DNA of 64,000 nucleotides, from NCBI GenBank assembly GCA_963969495.1, contig OZ018327.1:37081912-37145911 (forward strand), written 5' to 3'. The translations under genes were made by a program, and so were the position numbers. The notes below the pieces were generated by a model. The model had not been told where the DNA came from. It was given only the letters and a program-made list of their open reading frames with translations, and did no database searches. Below, piece by piece: positions 23,815 through 36,200 of this stretch; position 1 is the first letter of the stretch, and each line of letters begins with the position of its first letter. The stretch is from Ceratothoa steindachneri (taxonomy: Eukaryota; Arthropoda; Malacostraca; Isopoda; Cymothoidae).

Positions 23815-24130
23815 TCTCTGATATGAAGATCTTTATTCTTTTCTCTGATATATTAGTCTTATTTTTCTCTGATATATGGGTCTTTATTCTTCTTTTTCTC
23901 TGAATGTGGATCTTTATTCTTCTTTTTCTTTGATATGTACGTCTCTATTCTTTTCTTTGATATGTGGGTCTTTATTCTTTTTTCTCTGATATGGTGGTCT
24001 TTATTTGTTTTTTTTTCTCTGAATGTGGATCTTTATTCTTTTTCTCTGATGTGGTTTTTATTCTTCTCATATGCTATTCATTGTTCTTTTTTTTCTTCTC
24101 GGATGCGATTTTTTCCCCTTTTCTGCTTCA
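23815..24130. repeat. ~30-bp pyrimidine-rich minisatellite
   Basis: Units like GGTCTTTATTCTTCTTTTTC followed by TCTGATATGT repeat about nine times with length variation. It lies just downstream of the donor site of the tetraspanin TM2 exon. Confidence 0.85.
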
Positions 24131-24189
24131 CATAAAAGAACCAAAAAGAGAAAAGGAAGGAAGGGGGGGGGGATCATTAGGTCCCTTAC

Positions 24190-24381
24190 CGTCATGAGCA
24201 TGCATCTGTTCCTGAACCAGGCCCCGCAGCACCCGAAGAAGGCCACCACGAAGGTGATGACGCCCGTGGCGACGCAGAGCGAGTCCAGCGACAGCGCCTC
24301 GTACTGATGCAGGAGAGATGCGTACCCACCGTACGACACCCGCAGCCATATGCCCGCAGACAGGATGGCGCAACCCACAAC
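24190..24381 (-). CDS. Tetraspanin exon: TM1 end, small loop, TM2
   Basis: This is a 192-nt minus-strand exon of 64 residues, phase 0-0, with acceptor GGTGGACAG before 24381 and donor ACG|GTAAGG at 24189. The length of 192 nt is typical of the matching tetraspanin exon. It starts VVGCAILSAGIWLRVSYGGY, the end of TM1 running into the small extracellular loop. It then runs LSLDSLCVATGVITFVVAFF (TM2), followed by the intracellular GCCGAWFRNRCMLM. The conserved GCCGA(x)xxNxC signature of the inner loop is intact. It splices in frame to the exon at 19607-19422. The N-terminal exon with the first part of TM1 was not found up to the right end of the window and may lie outside it. The product would be an integral membrane scaffold. 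The subfamily is not assignable here. Confidence 0.93.
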
Positions 24382-24399
24382 CTGTCCACCGGCGGTGCA

Positions 24400-26465
24400 A
24401 GAAAATCAGGGATTAAGAAATTATATTTGTAATTAAGAAAAAAAATCGAACATCAGCTGACTAACGAGGGTATTTTCGCTCGTGTATTAGTGGTAAGGAC
24501 ACTTTGAAGTGGTGTGGTTAGGAGGAGTAAAAATGTGTGAATAACCGGAGTATTCTAAGGGTGAGACTACTTGGAGCGGGGATTGCGCGCAACTTTTGTG
24601 AACTTGAGAAAGAGAATTTGGGGTCTATTCCACTGACGGGCTTATATTTCGCGTTGTGTAAGGTAAAAATGTCATTGTATAACTCTGGGGTAGTTGCAGC
24701 CCCCATTCTATAGGGCAGGAAGGTCACATGATACTAATTAGTCAAGAGAAAGACCTGGTTTCGACTCCCACGCCGATCAAAAGAATTAAAACCTTTAAAA
24801 ACAAGTGGTCAATACTACCCACGCGTGTGATACTTGACTATTCCATTGGGGGCAGTAGATACAGGTTTTAAGTCCCCCGTGGGGGGGTTGCCTTAAACCC
24901 AGTCTTAAATTGGATGCGAACCTTTTTGTTTACCTGTCTTGGTTTCGTATATCTAGGGAGGGGGATCCGGGTCTAGCTCCAATAAAACCCCTTTAAGTAC
25001 GTCCGTTCTTCCTAAGGGGGACAGGGGAACTAAGAATGGAACATCATTTCCCCTTTTTTATACTCCTATTTTGGGGTTATAGACAAGTACATCCTTATTT
25101 ATGTACTTCTGTTTACCACACGAAGACAAAGTTACAACCATCCTACATACGGTAATATTAATTTTTTTTTCAATATACCTTTCGTAATGAGAGGAGTGAT
25201 ATTTTCTTTATTAATTAAAGAGGCCACTTAAAATAAATATTTGAAAATAACTGACAAAATCGCTTATTCATTGATGTCAAAATAATGAAAATGAGTTGTG
25301 TAAATTATGACACCTTAGACGTAAAAGAGACACCTCTTCCTCGAAAAATAGAAGCTTCCATCCCAAGTACATACAAATACACATGCACAAGGGGTAATAT
25401 TTGGGAGCATATGTCCACACAAGGACCAATGTATACACAGCAATTCCTATATATACACATAAACGAACAGGCTATTTATGAGTGTTTTAAACTAATCCAT
25501 AAGATTTAACTGAGTGTGCTAGGGCCTTATGACCCCGAGGAACCGAACCGCGCACCCAATAATCCTTAACTTTCCAAGAAGATGACTTTAATCACTTTTG
25601 TCCTTGAGTCAGCAGATAACCGACATTAACGAAAAGTCAGAAAGAAGGCCACTAATGGATGAGAGTATATTATATATACTTACCCAGAGAGTTGTATTCA
25701 CCACACACAGGGTGTGTCTTATGCAAGTTAATCCGCTGCGGGCAGTCATCTTTCAAGGCGTTCTGTTGTCTCCCGCACTGTTTCGTTCAGTGTTGACTTC
25801 GGCTGCGTTTCGATTTACATTTTTACGACCAGGTTATTTTTAATCATTTCTATTCAGGTATGCTGTTACAGGCCTTTCTCTATCTCCCTCTTACATACTC
25901 TCGTTATTATGGTTTGATGATAACTTTTCAGCTTATATTCATTGCTGTAAGTTGATATTGTATATCATCTGGAAGTAAAAATGATAGCGAATGAAATTAA
26001 CAGATAAAAACAGACAAGGTTAAAGAAACAACATTAAATAATTTCCATTAAGTTGGATTTGAAGATTAACAACATAAATGGTTTGTTCAAGGAGTTAAAC
26101 AACCTAAAGTATCTGTGGGTGAAATCAATCACTTTCGTTATAGTTTGCACTTCTCCTTTCAGGTGGCTATAGAGATTTCTCCTTTCAAATATCGTTTTTA
26201 CAACTCTGTTAATACACTTGGTCGATATTCCTTACACACACTTTCCAAATATTAAATTTAGAATACGTCTCATCTTTCTCCGAACTTCAATATTTCAAAT
26301 TCTAGTACTGCCTCATCTTTCTCCGACCTTCATGTTCGAAAGAATAATAAAAAAAAATCACGGCCGCAAAATATCTTCAAGGTTATACAAAAAAGGAATC
26401 TAGATAATTATTTCAGAACTATTTCATATTGCCTAAATTTCTGACTGTCCTATTTTAAGGACAGA
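24400..26465. other. Unassigned, possibly 5' intron of the tetraspanin
   Basis: No family recognised. Near 24756, GGTTTCGACTCCC resembles a pol III B box with an extra T, without a clear cloverleaf. Short open frames at 25285-25509 and 25598-25843 show nothing assignable. Confidence 0.35.
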
Positions 26466-26469
26466 ATGC

Positions 26470-27545
26470 ATTAATAGGTAAGGGGATTGATGCAAGTATT
26501 TTTAGGTGGATTCAGTCGTGGCTTTGTAACCGACAGAAAAGAGTTAGTATACGACGGGATTAAATCTGAGTGGGAAAATATTATTACTAGGGTTCCTCAG
26601 GGGCCAGCGTTGGGGCTGTTGTTGTTCTTGATTTATATAAATGATCTTGACTTAGGTAAAGGTAGCGACCTGATCAAGGTGTTGATGATACTAAGTTAGG
26701 TAGGATTATAAGGTCTGACTCTGATGTCAAGGTATTACAAGATGAAATGACCATACTATCCCAATGGTCCGAGAAATCGCAAATGGAATTTAACATAAGC
26801 AAGTGTAGTGTACTTAGTATAGGTAGGTGTAATCCAATGAATAATTATTAACTGAATGGGATAATTTTTGGAAGGTCAGAATGCGAAGGGGACTTAGGTG
26901 TCCTGATAAGTTCTGACCTCCGACCTAGAAAGCAGTGCATAAGTGCTAGGAATAGAGCTAATTGGGTATTGGGGTTTATTGGGAGGAGGGTAAGTAATAG
27001 GAGTGTTGATGACATTCTCAGACTACCTGGCATTAGTTAGGCCTCATCTTGACTATGCGGTGCAATTCTGGTCACCACATCATAGGATGGATATTGGTTT
27101 GCTTGGGTCAGTGTAAAGAAGGATGACTAAGATGATTCATGAGTTGAGGACCTCATGATGAAAGCTTAGGAGACTAAATCTGCACCCATTCAAAAGGAGA
27201 AGAGTTCGAGGGGACTAGATTGAAGTGTTCAAGTGGGTAAAAGGTTATAATAGGGGAGAGATAGCTAAGGTTCTTATTTTTAGTCAACAGGATAGGGCAC
27301 GTATCAATGGGTTTAAGATGGATAAAGTTTAGGTTAAGAAAACAGATTGGTAGAAATTTGTTTACAAATCGAGTGGTAGATGAATGAAATAGGCTTTTTA
27401 GTCATGTAATACAACGTCCTCCCTGAGGAATATTAGGAATAGATTGGATAGATTTATGGATGAAGATCCTAGGTCGGACTGAACTGGGTAATGGGAGCAG
27501 GAGCTGCCTGCTGTAGGCTATTGATTAGCTTTTTGCAGACTTCTT
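26470..27545 (+). pseudogene. CR1-like LINE fragment, RT and C-terminus
   Basis: This is the plus-strand copy of the element also found at 19770-20775. It encodes DGIKSEWENIITRVPQGPAL and then LLFLIYINDLDLG near 26560-26660, an RT box B-C region. The FADD catalytic box is damaged by a small deletion near 26680 (only GTTGATGATACTAAG remains). It continues in shifting frames with SDSDVKVLQDEMTILSQWSE, then QMEFNISKCSVLSIGRCNP, then GDLGVLISSDLRPRKQCISA, typical of CR1/L2-type RT thumb and C-terminal regions. Many stops follow to about 27540. It is dead and 5'-truncated. Sharing a family and nearly the same limits with the minus-strand copy suggests many similar copies genome-wide. Confidence 0.85.
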
Positions 27546-28485
27546 TTCTTATGTTTTTAAGGGGAGTCAGAACACCGCAGCCCCTAGTTTCCGAGCTCTA
27601 AGTGAAACTCAAGTGATTAAATACAAAGCCCGGTGGTTAAAAGAACGTAATTACCACATACATACATATATGTCAAAAAGGCCTAGAGTTGGGTATAAAG
27701 AGCTTTTAGAGAGACATTAGCCCAGACCCATGTTAATCCCGAAGCCAGCCATTCCCTTGTGGATAAAATGATGTAATGGACAAGTGGCTGAAAAAATGAA
27801 AAGCATAGATATAACGAGAAAGGTTAAGTAGGCCATACTATACTAGAACAACTTGAAACACTACATATTAGGGTTGGGTGAGTGTATAATAAACCTCCAG
27901 GAATAAGCTAATACTAGGAGTAAAGACACTTTCTGCGCGAAGTTGATCTTTCTATGGGTCCATTTCCATGACACCAGTGTACGTCCATGCCAGAATTAAA
28001 TTCTCTCGCGGGTCATTCCAGGTATAATGTCGACATCGAAGTTCCTGGTTATTAGGTGCTGGAGGCAGGATGTTTTGTGGTAAGGGTTTTCATATTCCAT
28101 GATCCTGGACACTTTTCTCTCCAATTCTCAGGAATTCGAATGGAATAGGAAGAAATGCGCAAGAAGTGAAGGATAACCAAGAGTACTGTAACACCTTTAT
28201 ATACATATTTACAGGACAAAATAAATTGTTAAACAAACAACGTCGATCTTCCTTTGTTCCTCGCAGCGCGTCATTTTTATATTTCTGCAATCTCGAACTT
28301 TGTAATGGTTAATTATTTTCATGTGCTCATATTTCTATTTTGTTGTAAATAAACCCCCCAAATCTAAGTAATTTAAAAAAATGCAAAATATTCAATACAA
28401 CAATAATAATACATATTAACCAGTGATCACTTTATGCTTGCTTTGGTTCTTCAGTGTGAGGGTTGAGCTTGCATTGCCTGTCCAC
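27546..28485. other. No feature recognised
   Basis: AT-rich sequence without recognised repeats or coding content. Confidence 0.35.
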
Positions 28486-28499
28486 TTTTTCTATTCTGG

Positions 28500-30170
28500 G
28501 CTTAGTCACAGATGGATACAGGGGCGGTAGATGACACGTTGAGTCTCTTACGTTTCTTTGTCTTTATTCCAAGGACAATAGAGAAAGCTTGGTTGCAGAG
28601 ACAAGTAGTAGAAAATCTTAGGAGAATTTGCATTGCTCGAGAGGCTAGTGTTGGTATACCCTGCAGACGAGAGATCCAGGTGTCTAGACCAGCCTTGGCC
28701 TCAAACATTAGTTTCCATGCATTATTTGTCCTGAGTGTGATAAATTCTTGTTTTGCTGGACCGTTCTCATCAGGATTTCTTACCCATTCACTGTTGGTAC
28801 TATTCAAATTTGGAAAGTACTTTGCAAGTTTTCCAAGAGGCCAGTCAGGTGATCTCTAATGTCTGTCTTCATGTGGTTGAGGATATCTTCAGAATTCAGC
28901 TTATTAAGGAAGGCATCCTATGTAGGAAACTGTACAAAAAATCCCCTTTCTAACACTTCTGATCCATACTTGCAATTTCCCACACAAGAAAGCGATGTTT
29001 TCCCGAAGTTCCAGTGACGTGGTCTGTCTGTCTTCTTTGAAGTTTTAAATTGACTGTCTTCACCACTTTAAAGATATCATCTAGGTAGCATAAACATATG
29101 ACCCATAATTCATCGTCAACCAGATCCGCGAGGTATGATCCTTTCTTTTGCAGCAATATATGAAGTAATTCACTGAATTCAGCAACACGAACAAGGACTT
29201 TCCGACGTGACAGCCAGCGAACTTCAGTATGGTGCACTATATTTTCATAATGAGCTCCCATTTCTTCACACAGCTCTTAGAATATGCGACTGTTCAAACT
29301 TTTTGATTTAACGAAGTTTACAATCTTGATCACGTCATCCAAAACAACCTTGTTGGACTCGGCCAGGCCGCGTGAAGCCAAGGCATAACGATGAATGACA
29401 GTGCACAACCTCGATAATTTGGTTCTTTTCCTTCAACAAGTCATTGAATCCTTTGCCCTGGCCCATCATGCTTGGAGCTCCATCAATTGATACCTGGGAA
29501 ACCTTGCTCCAATCTAGACCTGACCTTCTCAGGAACCCATCCAATGTGTTGAAGATATCTGAACCTTTTGAGTTGGCATTTCTTCACATAGTAACATTTC
29601 CTCCTTGATACTACCCAATCAAAGTGGCACAAGATGCAACATCTGTACTCCCATCAAACTGCATTGAAAATTTGGGATAGGAACTGGATAATACCTCTGA
29701 CATAAGTTGTTCAAGAATGTCTGCATCGAGATCGTCTATCCTTCTGCGAATTGTGTTGTTGGAGCCACATAATTTTTTAAACCATTACGATTGAACATGG
29801 TAAAATCAACTCTTCAGCAATTGTATGTGGCTTTTGTGTTTTTGCTATTCGATATGCCACTTCATACGAAGCTTCAAAAGCAGCCGTCAGTTGTTGCGAT
29901 GCAAGTCCAGTTTTTCCAAACTTCACAGTCTGCAGATTGTTTGCCTTTTGTTGAAAAAATGTAATGCTCCGCGAGACACTTCCAGGATGACACTTCATCA
30001 GATGTTCATTCAGCTTTTCTGGTTTCAAACTTTCATTGATGAGAACTTTGCAGCACAACACACAGTGTGGGTGATCTCCAAAAGAATCAGACATATTCAC
30101 AAAGCCATGCTGTAAAAATGCCTCATTGTAGGTTCGTTTCCATGTGGCTTTACTTGCCATCCTGTGAAAA
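28500..30170 (-). pseudogene. Dead hAT transposase, ZBED5/Buster-like
   Basis: This is a minus-strand relic of a hAT-superfamily transposase of the BED-finger type, the group that gave rise to ZBED5 and SCAND3-like genes. It begins MASKATWKRTYNEAFLQHGF near 30160. A zinc-finger segment follows, HPHCVLCCKVLINESLKPEK then LNEHLMKCHPG, with the CxxC and HxxxxC/H arrangement. Next comes ASQQLTAAFEASYEVAYRIA and KPHTIAEELILPC. The catalytic core is broken by stops: QVSIDGAPSMMGQGKGFNDL near 29495 carries an active-site Asp, and HTEVRWLSRRKVLVRV near 29230 is the conserved W-L-S-R-G region with Gly changed to Lys. The C-terminal dimerisation region is at 28800-28560. At least five stops or shifts are seen. 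Terminal repeats were not identified. Confidence 0.85.
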
Positions 30171-31120
30171 AACACGTGTATGATTAGCAAGAAACAAAAG
30201 CATGAGCAGAAAATAATAATATAAATAATAATAGTAAATGCAAATAGTGATAATAAAACTAAAACAAATACAATATAAATTAAAATACTCCCCAATAATA
30301 ATTTCGTTAATTTTTATAAGTTTCCCCTATTATTCTCTGTACTCCAGTTTTCTTTGATACCAGTGCTTAGCAACGTACCCTGCGACACGCCCCGAAGGGC
30401 TTTGCTGTCCACTACCGCACCCCCCTCCCTCCCGCTCCCTCGCGCTAACGTGATTAACCATTGGGTGCCTGACAGCTCTGTCTCGCTCATAGGTGCCTCG
30501 CATCACACCAAACTCCACTCCATTCTTACATGTTCTCGGATCATGTTGCCTCTTATGTACTTATCTCAGTCATTTTCTGCCTGACGTATCGACTACGCTG
30601 CAGCCCTTTCTAACTACACTTCTTAACTATGCAGACATGCTTTCCGACACCACCATACTGGCTGTCAACCGCTCTATGCTCTTATGCACCGCGGCCCGCA
30701 TACATGCCTATCTCCGTATAATAAAAGCATAATGGTAGACTATATTTAGGGGCTGATTCGTGATAGAAACTAACATAATAAGCGTAAATCACGAAAAATT
30801 ACTCATTTCTAATGTTGTAAAGTTTACAAAATTTAATATTATGTCACGATCTATATATCAAAACGTACCTTTTGCGATGCTCACACAGTTTCTTCAGTTT
30901 AAATCACGTATTGTCTCGACTGTCGCCAGAAAAATCAAGCAAAAACACCTCGACGAACTCCCCAACAACGTCGCCTACCGCCAGCACGGCAACTATCCAA
31001 CTGACGCCTCACAGCGCCAGCCGATCATATCACTTAACCAAGTATCCCGTATGTAGTAACGTCACTCCAAATAGGCGGGTACGTTTGAGAATATATAATA
31101 TATTCTCTGCAGTGACGTTT
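30171..31120. other. No gene recognised
   Basis: Probably includes flanks of the hAT relic. Open frames at 30354-31056 show no family features. Confidence 0.35.
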
Positions 31121-31142
31121 AATATATATATATATATATATA
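31121..31142. repeat. Short (TA)n at PLE boundary
   Basis: About ten TA units abut the left inverted arm of the PLE fragment. A second short tract lies at 32235-32246. Confidence 0.9.
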
Positions 31143-32190
31143 CACCTACAAAGAAAAAGTAAAAAACGATTCCGAGCGCCTTCGTCTTTATTCTTAAAGA
31201 CCTTTTAAAGGAATGACAGGAGGCTGGACATACATTGCCTTAAATAGTGAAAGGGGATATTAGACTACCCACCTCTGAACCTTAATTAGTGGGTAAAAAA
31301 TCCTGAAGCAACTTTATTTGAGATTTTATGTATGTAGTGATAATGGGGTCTATCATGAACAAACCAGGGCTCTTTGAATATGTTTTTGCGTGCCCTTAAA
31401 ATTGTCTCACCAGAATACCTAGACAAAGAAGTCGATAGAATATATAAAATAGGGATAAATTTGTGCTACCCTTTGTACTTTCTCGACAATTGTTATAAGT
31501 CTGCCAAGCGTTCCTATTATCAAAATAATGTTAATATCCCTAAGTTTCAGGCCAAAAACTTATTAGTTTTACCCTATAACCATATTTTCATTAAATTACC
31601 TTGCTTACTTAGGCCTCTGAACATAAATGTCATTTTAAAGTACGAGACTACAATTTATCGCATCCTTGTCAAAAATTCACCCCCGCTCCCCGACCTGGTA
31701 TTGTTTTTTTTCGATAGGCTGCAACAACTGCCAAAAAAGTTATTATGGACAAACCGGGAAAGAAGTAGATGTCCGGGTTAAGCAACATCAAGCCAATGTA
31801 CGTAATCACAGTGAACAATCTGCGCTTTTTCTACATTGTACAATCTTAACCATAGCATTAACTGGAGAAGTGCCAAACCATTCATAAAATGCAGTAATTA
31901 TATTTCGAGGAATATATTAGAATGTACCTCCATCAACACGTTCCCAAATTTCAACCTTTGCCCTCGTTTGTTCATGCTAGACCCCATTATCACGACATAC
32001 ATAAAATCTCAAATAAAGTTGTTTCAGGATTTTGTACCCCCTAATTAAGGTTCAGAGGTGGGTAGTCTAATATCCCCTTTCACTATTTAAGGCAATGTAT
32101 GTCCAACCTCCTGTTCATCCCTTGAAAAAGTCTTTAAGAATAAAGACGAAAGCGCTCGGAATCATTTTTCACTTTTCCTTTGTGGGTGTA
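31143..32190 (+). mobile_element. PLE fragment flanked by inverted copies of its end
   Basis: A Penelope-like fragment on the plus strand lies between two long inverted arms, 31143-31363 and 31966-32190 (about 220 bp each, closely matching). The body encodes the RT thumb region, RALKIVSPEYLDKEVDRIYK then IGINLCYPLYFLDNCYKSAK (31383-31505) and NINVILKYETTIYRILVKNS (31621-31680). A frameshift leads to the GIY-YIG start CNNCQKSYYGQTGKEVDVRV near 31722-31780, then NWRSAKPFIKCSNYISRNIL after another shift. The catalytic glutamate helix is changed. The left arm is the reverse complement of the element's own 3' tail. A (TA)n tract ends exactly where the left arm begins. It looks like a 5'-inverted insertion into a TA-rich target. 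Confidence 0.85.
32120..32160 (+). ncRNA. Hammerhead-derived stem in PLE tail, degenerate
   Basis: GTCTTTA-AGAA-TAAAGAC forms a perfect 7-bp stem followed by GAAAGCGC, the stem II plus GAAA order of a hammerhead. The upstream CUGANGA is replaced by CTTGAAAAA, so it is probably inactive. The inverse copy lies at 31170-31200. Confidence 0.4.
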
Positions 32191-32382
32191 TTTGCATAAC
32201 TTTGACTCACGTGCACTTTGTGAGCTTTTTTCATATATATATATAAAATTGATTGATTTGGTCCGGTTACCTCTTCTCACCCAGAACATCCATTACCCCC
32301 CAAATATGGGTCCATTACCCGACTGGGGTAATTTACCCCAGGATTGGAAAACATGGCCTTAGTAAAAACAATCATTTCCCTT

Positions 32383-32712
32383 TAATTATTTAGGAGCTCC
32401 TTAATTCCTTAGGTGATTCCTTTAATTTATTAGGGGGCTCCTTTAATTCTTTAGGAGGTTCCTTTAATTCCTTAGGGGTTCCTTAATTCCTTAGGTGGTT
32501 CCTTAATTCGTTAGGTGGTTCCTTTAATACTTTAGGGGTTCGTTAGATTCCTTAAGGGAACCTCCAGGAATTAAAAGAACCCCTTAATTCGTTAAATTGT
32601 TAATTTAATTAGTTAGGGGTTCGTTTGTTTCCTTAGGGGGTTCCTTTACTTCTTTAGGGGGTTCCTTTAATACTTTAGGGGGGGTTCCTTTAATTTAATT
32701 CCTTAAGGGGCG
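32383..32712. repeat. ~20-22-bp minisatellite
   Basis: Units of TTCCTTTAATTCCTTAGGGG with indels repeat about 15 times. One unit near 32555-32580 is inverted (CCTCCAGGAATTAAAAGAAC). Confidence 0.85.
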
Positions 32713-33600
32713 GCAACTCACTTTGGCAAATATTTAAAGATGTCTGCGATTGTAGTTTCTGTCTCTGCTCAGCATAATACTCCCCCCCCCCCTCGAATTA
32801 AATCGCAATAGCAACGAGGGCGCATCACGCAGAAAGTTTGTTAGGGTGAAGCCAGAGAAAGTAGAGATGTATGGAAGATATCCACTCACAGGGCTTCTGC
32901 AGGCATTGTGGTTGGAGGGCACATAATCCACTAGATGTCAGCTGCAGCAAAGTTGCTCAGGCTACACATAGCATCATGCTGCAGATGTTCAGCATGAGGG
33001 ATTCAACAGCCCTGATTGAGGACTTAGGGGGATGGGGGCTACCTCCAATTTGCACCATTAAGATGCCTTTTATTTTTCAGTTTAGTTTGGACCTACTGAG
33101 TAACGTGTAATCAGAACCACGAAACGGGACTCCATCCTGCAACTGACGACACCCGATGTGGGAAGCAGTGCTTCCACTCGTCTATGCTGTAGCCCGTATT
33201 GGTCGCACATGCTCTGGATTCATGTTATGGGAGTGATTCAACCAAGGTAGTTGTACTATTTTGTCCTTCCCATTCACCCGTGTGTTTTTTTTGTGGTCTC
33301 TGGTTCTACTAAGAAGAACTGTTAAATCTGACCCCCTCCCGCTAAATACCGACATAAACCATTCACTTCAAATTGTTACCAACACAGTCGACTAAGCATG
33401 ATCCTCCACCCCTTTAAGCACTTTCAAAAACCATAACAGTTACGCCACCACGTTTGAATGTGGGTTGAGTCCTGTTTATATCAACCATTTGGTTTGATAA
33501 TCTCACCGCCAGAGGCGTCATCCACTATCTGAAAACAGGGCAAATCTTAACTCGTCAGCAAAAAAATGTGCCAAGTCGGCAGATATTTATTACTCACTTA
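32713..33600. other. No feature recognised
   Basis: No family recognised in mixed-composition sequence. Confidence 0.35.
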
Positions 33601-33602
33601 AT

Positions 33603-33700
33603 AAGACCATTGGTGTCCGAAACCATTAATGTCTGAGACTATTGGTGTCCGAGACCATTAGTGTCCGAGACTATTGGTGACCAGACCATTGGTGTCCATC
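33603..33700. repeat. ~20-bp minisatellite, five units
   Basis: ACCATTGGTGTCCGAGACTA-type units repeat in tandem with alternating TTGG and TTAG starts. Confidence 0.85.
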
Positions 33701-34425
33701 CATAATATGCAAGAGTGCGAAGTGGGTTCACTGTTCACGTTGAGTTAATGCTGAGTTTTCTTCTCAATTCTGAAGCTACTCAAAGAGCGTTTTTTAATAA
33801 TAGATTTTGTGACAATTCGAGGATTTAGGAAATTTAGATGGAGAGTGCTCGATTCAATGTTACCTTTTCTTTTAAGTTGGACTACTGTCGCTAATAAAAG
33901 GTCTACTTTAAGGATTATAGCTACAGGACACCTTTAGTTCGAATGCCCCGTTGGTGAATTGGCTAGCCTTGCATGACTTCGGATTCAGCGGATTCACCTC
34001 AAACCATATTTTGACCGGTTGCAACACAACCAACCTAGCTTTTCACTTTTAAAGCTCAAAATATGAGCATCATTCTTGTACTGTAATTTTAAAGCCCCCC
34101 TCCCCTCACGGATAGAGCTATCGGAACATGCGAATCAGTGACAAAAAAACATACGAAAAGTATCAATCGCTTTAAGATTGACCATCAATCCTTTTATTTT
34201 TTGTAAATCAAAAAATAAAATAATTTACCATTGTATGCCAATGGTATATCTGTAGGTACTACTGGCACTGATAAAAGTAAATTGTATTGCAGTAGGACTA
34301 TGTGATCACATGATTGTGCTGTGTAAGTTTGAACTGGTTAAGGCATGTATAAGAAGATGTAAATGAGGTAGAAAGGAGGAGAGAATCAGAAGTGAATAGT
34401 TATTGAATCAGAGCAAAATAGGAGA
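33701..34425. other. No feature recognised
   Basis: AT-rich. Near 34170-34225 a short foldback (ATCCTTTTATTTTTTGTAAA and its inverse) is present. Confidence 0.35.
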
Positions 34426-34785
34426 GTATGTGAGAATGTTTGAGCGTAGAATAGAGGAAATAAATAAAAGTATAGAGATAGAGTAAATGTGCAACAAATT
34501 TAATGGAGTGGTATTAGGTGGTGCAAGGGCTGTGAGTGGATGTTCCAGAACTAGAAAGAAAAATCAAAATGTTCAATGGTGGAATGACAAGATGAAGTTT
34601 GCCGTGGAAAGCAAAGAGGTGGCGTTGTTACAAATGTTTAATAGTGTTGATGAGGATGACAAAGAAATGAGATTGAATGCATACAAAAGACGATGACTAA
34701 GTGAAACTAGCAATTAAGCAGAGTAGGAAAGCAGTAAATGAAGCAATTGGGCAAAAGAAGAATGAGGATGCGGATGGAGCAGGAA

Positions 34786-36200
34786 AAGGAATGAGGATCC
34801 AGATGAGAACAGGAAGATGAATGAGGATCCAGATGGGAACAGGAAGATGAATGAGAATCCAGATGGTAACATGAAGATGAATGATGACCCAGATGGAAAC
34901 GGGAAGATGAATGAGGATCCAGATGAGAACAGGAATATGAAAGAGAATCCATATAGGAACAAGAATATGAATGGGGATCTAAATGGGAACTGGAAGACGA
35001 ATGAGGATTCAGATGGGAACAGGAAGATGAATGGGGATCCAGATGGGAACAGGAAGATGAAAGAGGATCCAGATGACAACGTGAAGATGAAAGAGAATCC
35101 AGATGGAAACATGAAGTCAAATGAGGATCCAGAAGGGAACATGAAGATGAATGAAGATCCAGATGGGAACAGGAAGGTGCATGATGATCCAGATGGGAAC
35201 ATGGATATGAATGAAGATCTATATGGTAACAGGAAGATACATGATGACCCAGATGTGAACGGGAAGATGAATAAGGATCCAGATGGGAACATGAAGATGA
35301 ATGAAGATCCAGATGGGAAGAGGAAGAGGAATGAGGATCTAGATGGTAACTTGAAGATGAATGATGCCACAGATGGGAGCATAAGATGAATGAGGATCCA
35401 GATGGTAACAGGAAGGTGAATGATGACCCAGTTGGAAACAAGATGAATAAAAATCCAGGTGGGAACAGGAAGATGCATGAGGATCCAGATGGAAACAGGA
35501 AGATGCATAGGACCGGAATATGAATGAAAATCCATATGAGAAGAAGAAGATGAATAAGGATCCGGATGGCAACATGAAGATTAATGATGACCTAGATGGG
35601 AACATGAATGATGATCTAGATGGAAACATGAAGATGAATGAGGATCCAGGATCCAGGAAGATGAATGATGACCCAGATTGAAACAAGAAGATAAATAAGG
35701 ATCCAGGTGGGAACAGGAAGATGCATGAGGATCCAGATGGGAAATGAAGATGAATGAGGATCCATATGATAAGAGGAAGATGAATGATGACCCAGATTGA
35801 AACAAGAAGATGAATAACGATCCAGGTGGGAACAGGAAGATGCATGAGGATCCAGATGAGAACAGGAAGATGAATGAGGATCCAAATGAGAATAGGAAGA
35901 TGAATGAGGATCCAGATGAGAACAGGAAGATGAATGAGGATCCAGATGGGAACAGGAAGATGAATGAGGATACATATCGGAACAAGAAGATGAATGAGAA
36001 TCCGTATGAGAACAGGAAGATGAACGAGGATCCAAATGGGAAGTGGAAACTGAATGATGACCCAGATCGGAACAGGAAGATGAATTAGGATCCTGATGAA
36101 AACAGGAAGTTGAATGATGATCTAGATGGAAACAAGAAGATGAACGAGGATCCAGGTGGGAACAGGAAGATGAATGAGGATCAGGATTGGAAGAGGAACA
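34786..36200 (+). repeat. 30-bp minisatellite grown from LINE codons
   Basis: About 47 copies of a 30-bp unit (GATCCAGATGGGAACAGGAA followed by GATGAATGAG) encode ten residues, DPDGNRKMNE, in one strand frame. The array sits in frame inside the LINE linker, between the WWND segment and LFWKEV. Variation among units is mostly single-base, with a few deletions near 35385, 35445, 35520 and 35740 that break the long frame. The minus-strand Ser/His/Phe-rich open frames here are artefacts. Confidence 0.92.

Noticed and set aside
24735..24785. tRNA gene
   Set aside because: Only a B-box-like GGTTTCGACTCCC with an extra base; no acceptor or anticodon stem.
34714..36035. Long minus-strand open frames rich in Ser, His, Phe and Leu
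   Set aside because: They are antisense readings of the 30-bp minisatellite; a 30-bp period keeps frames open by construction.
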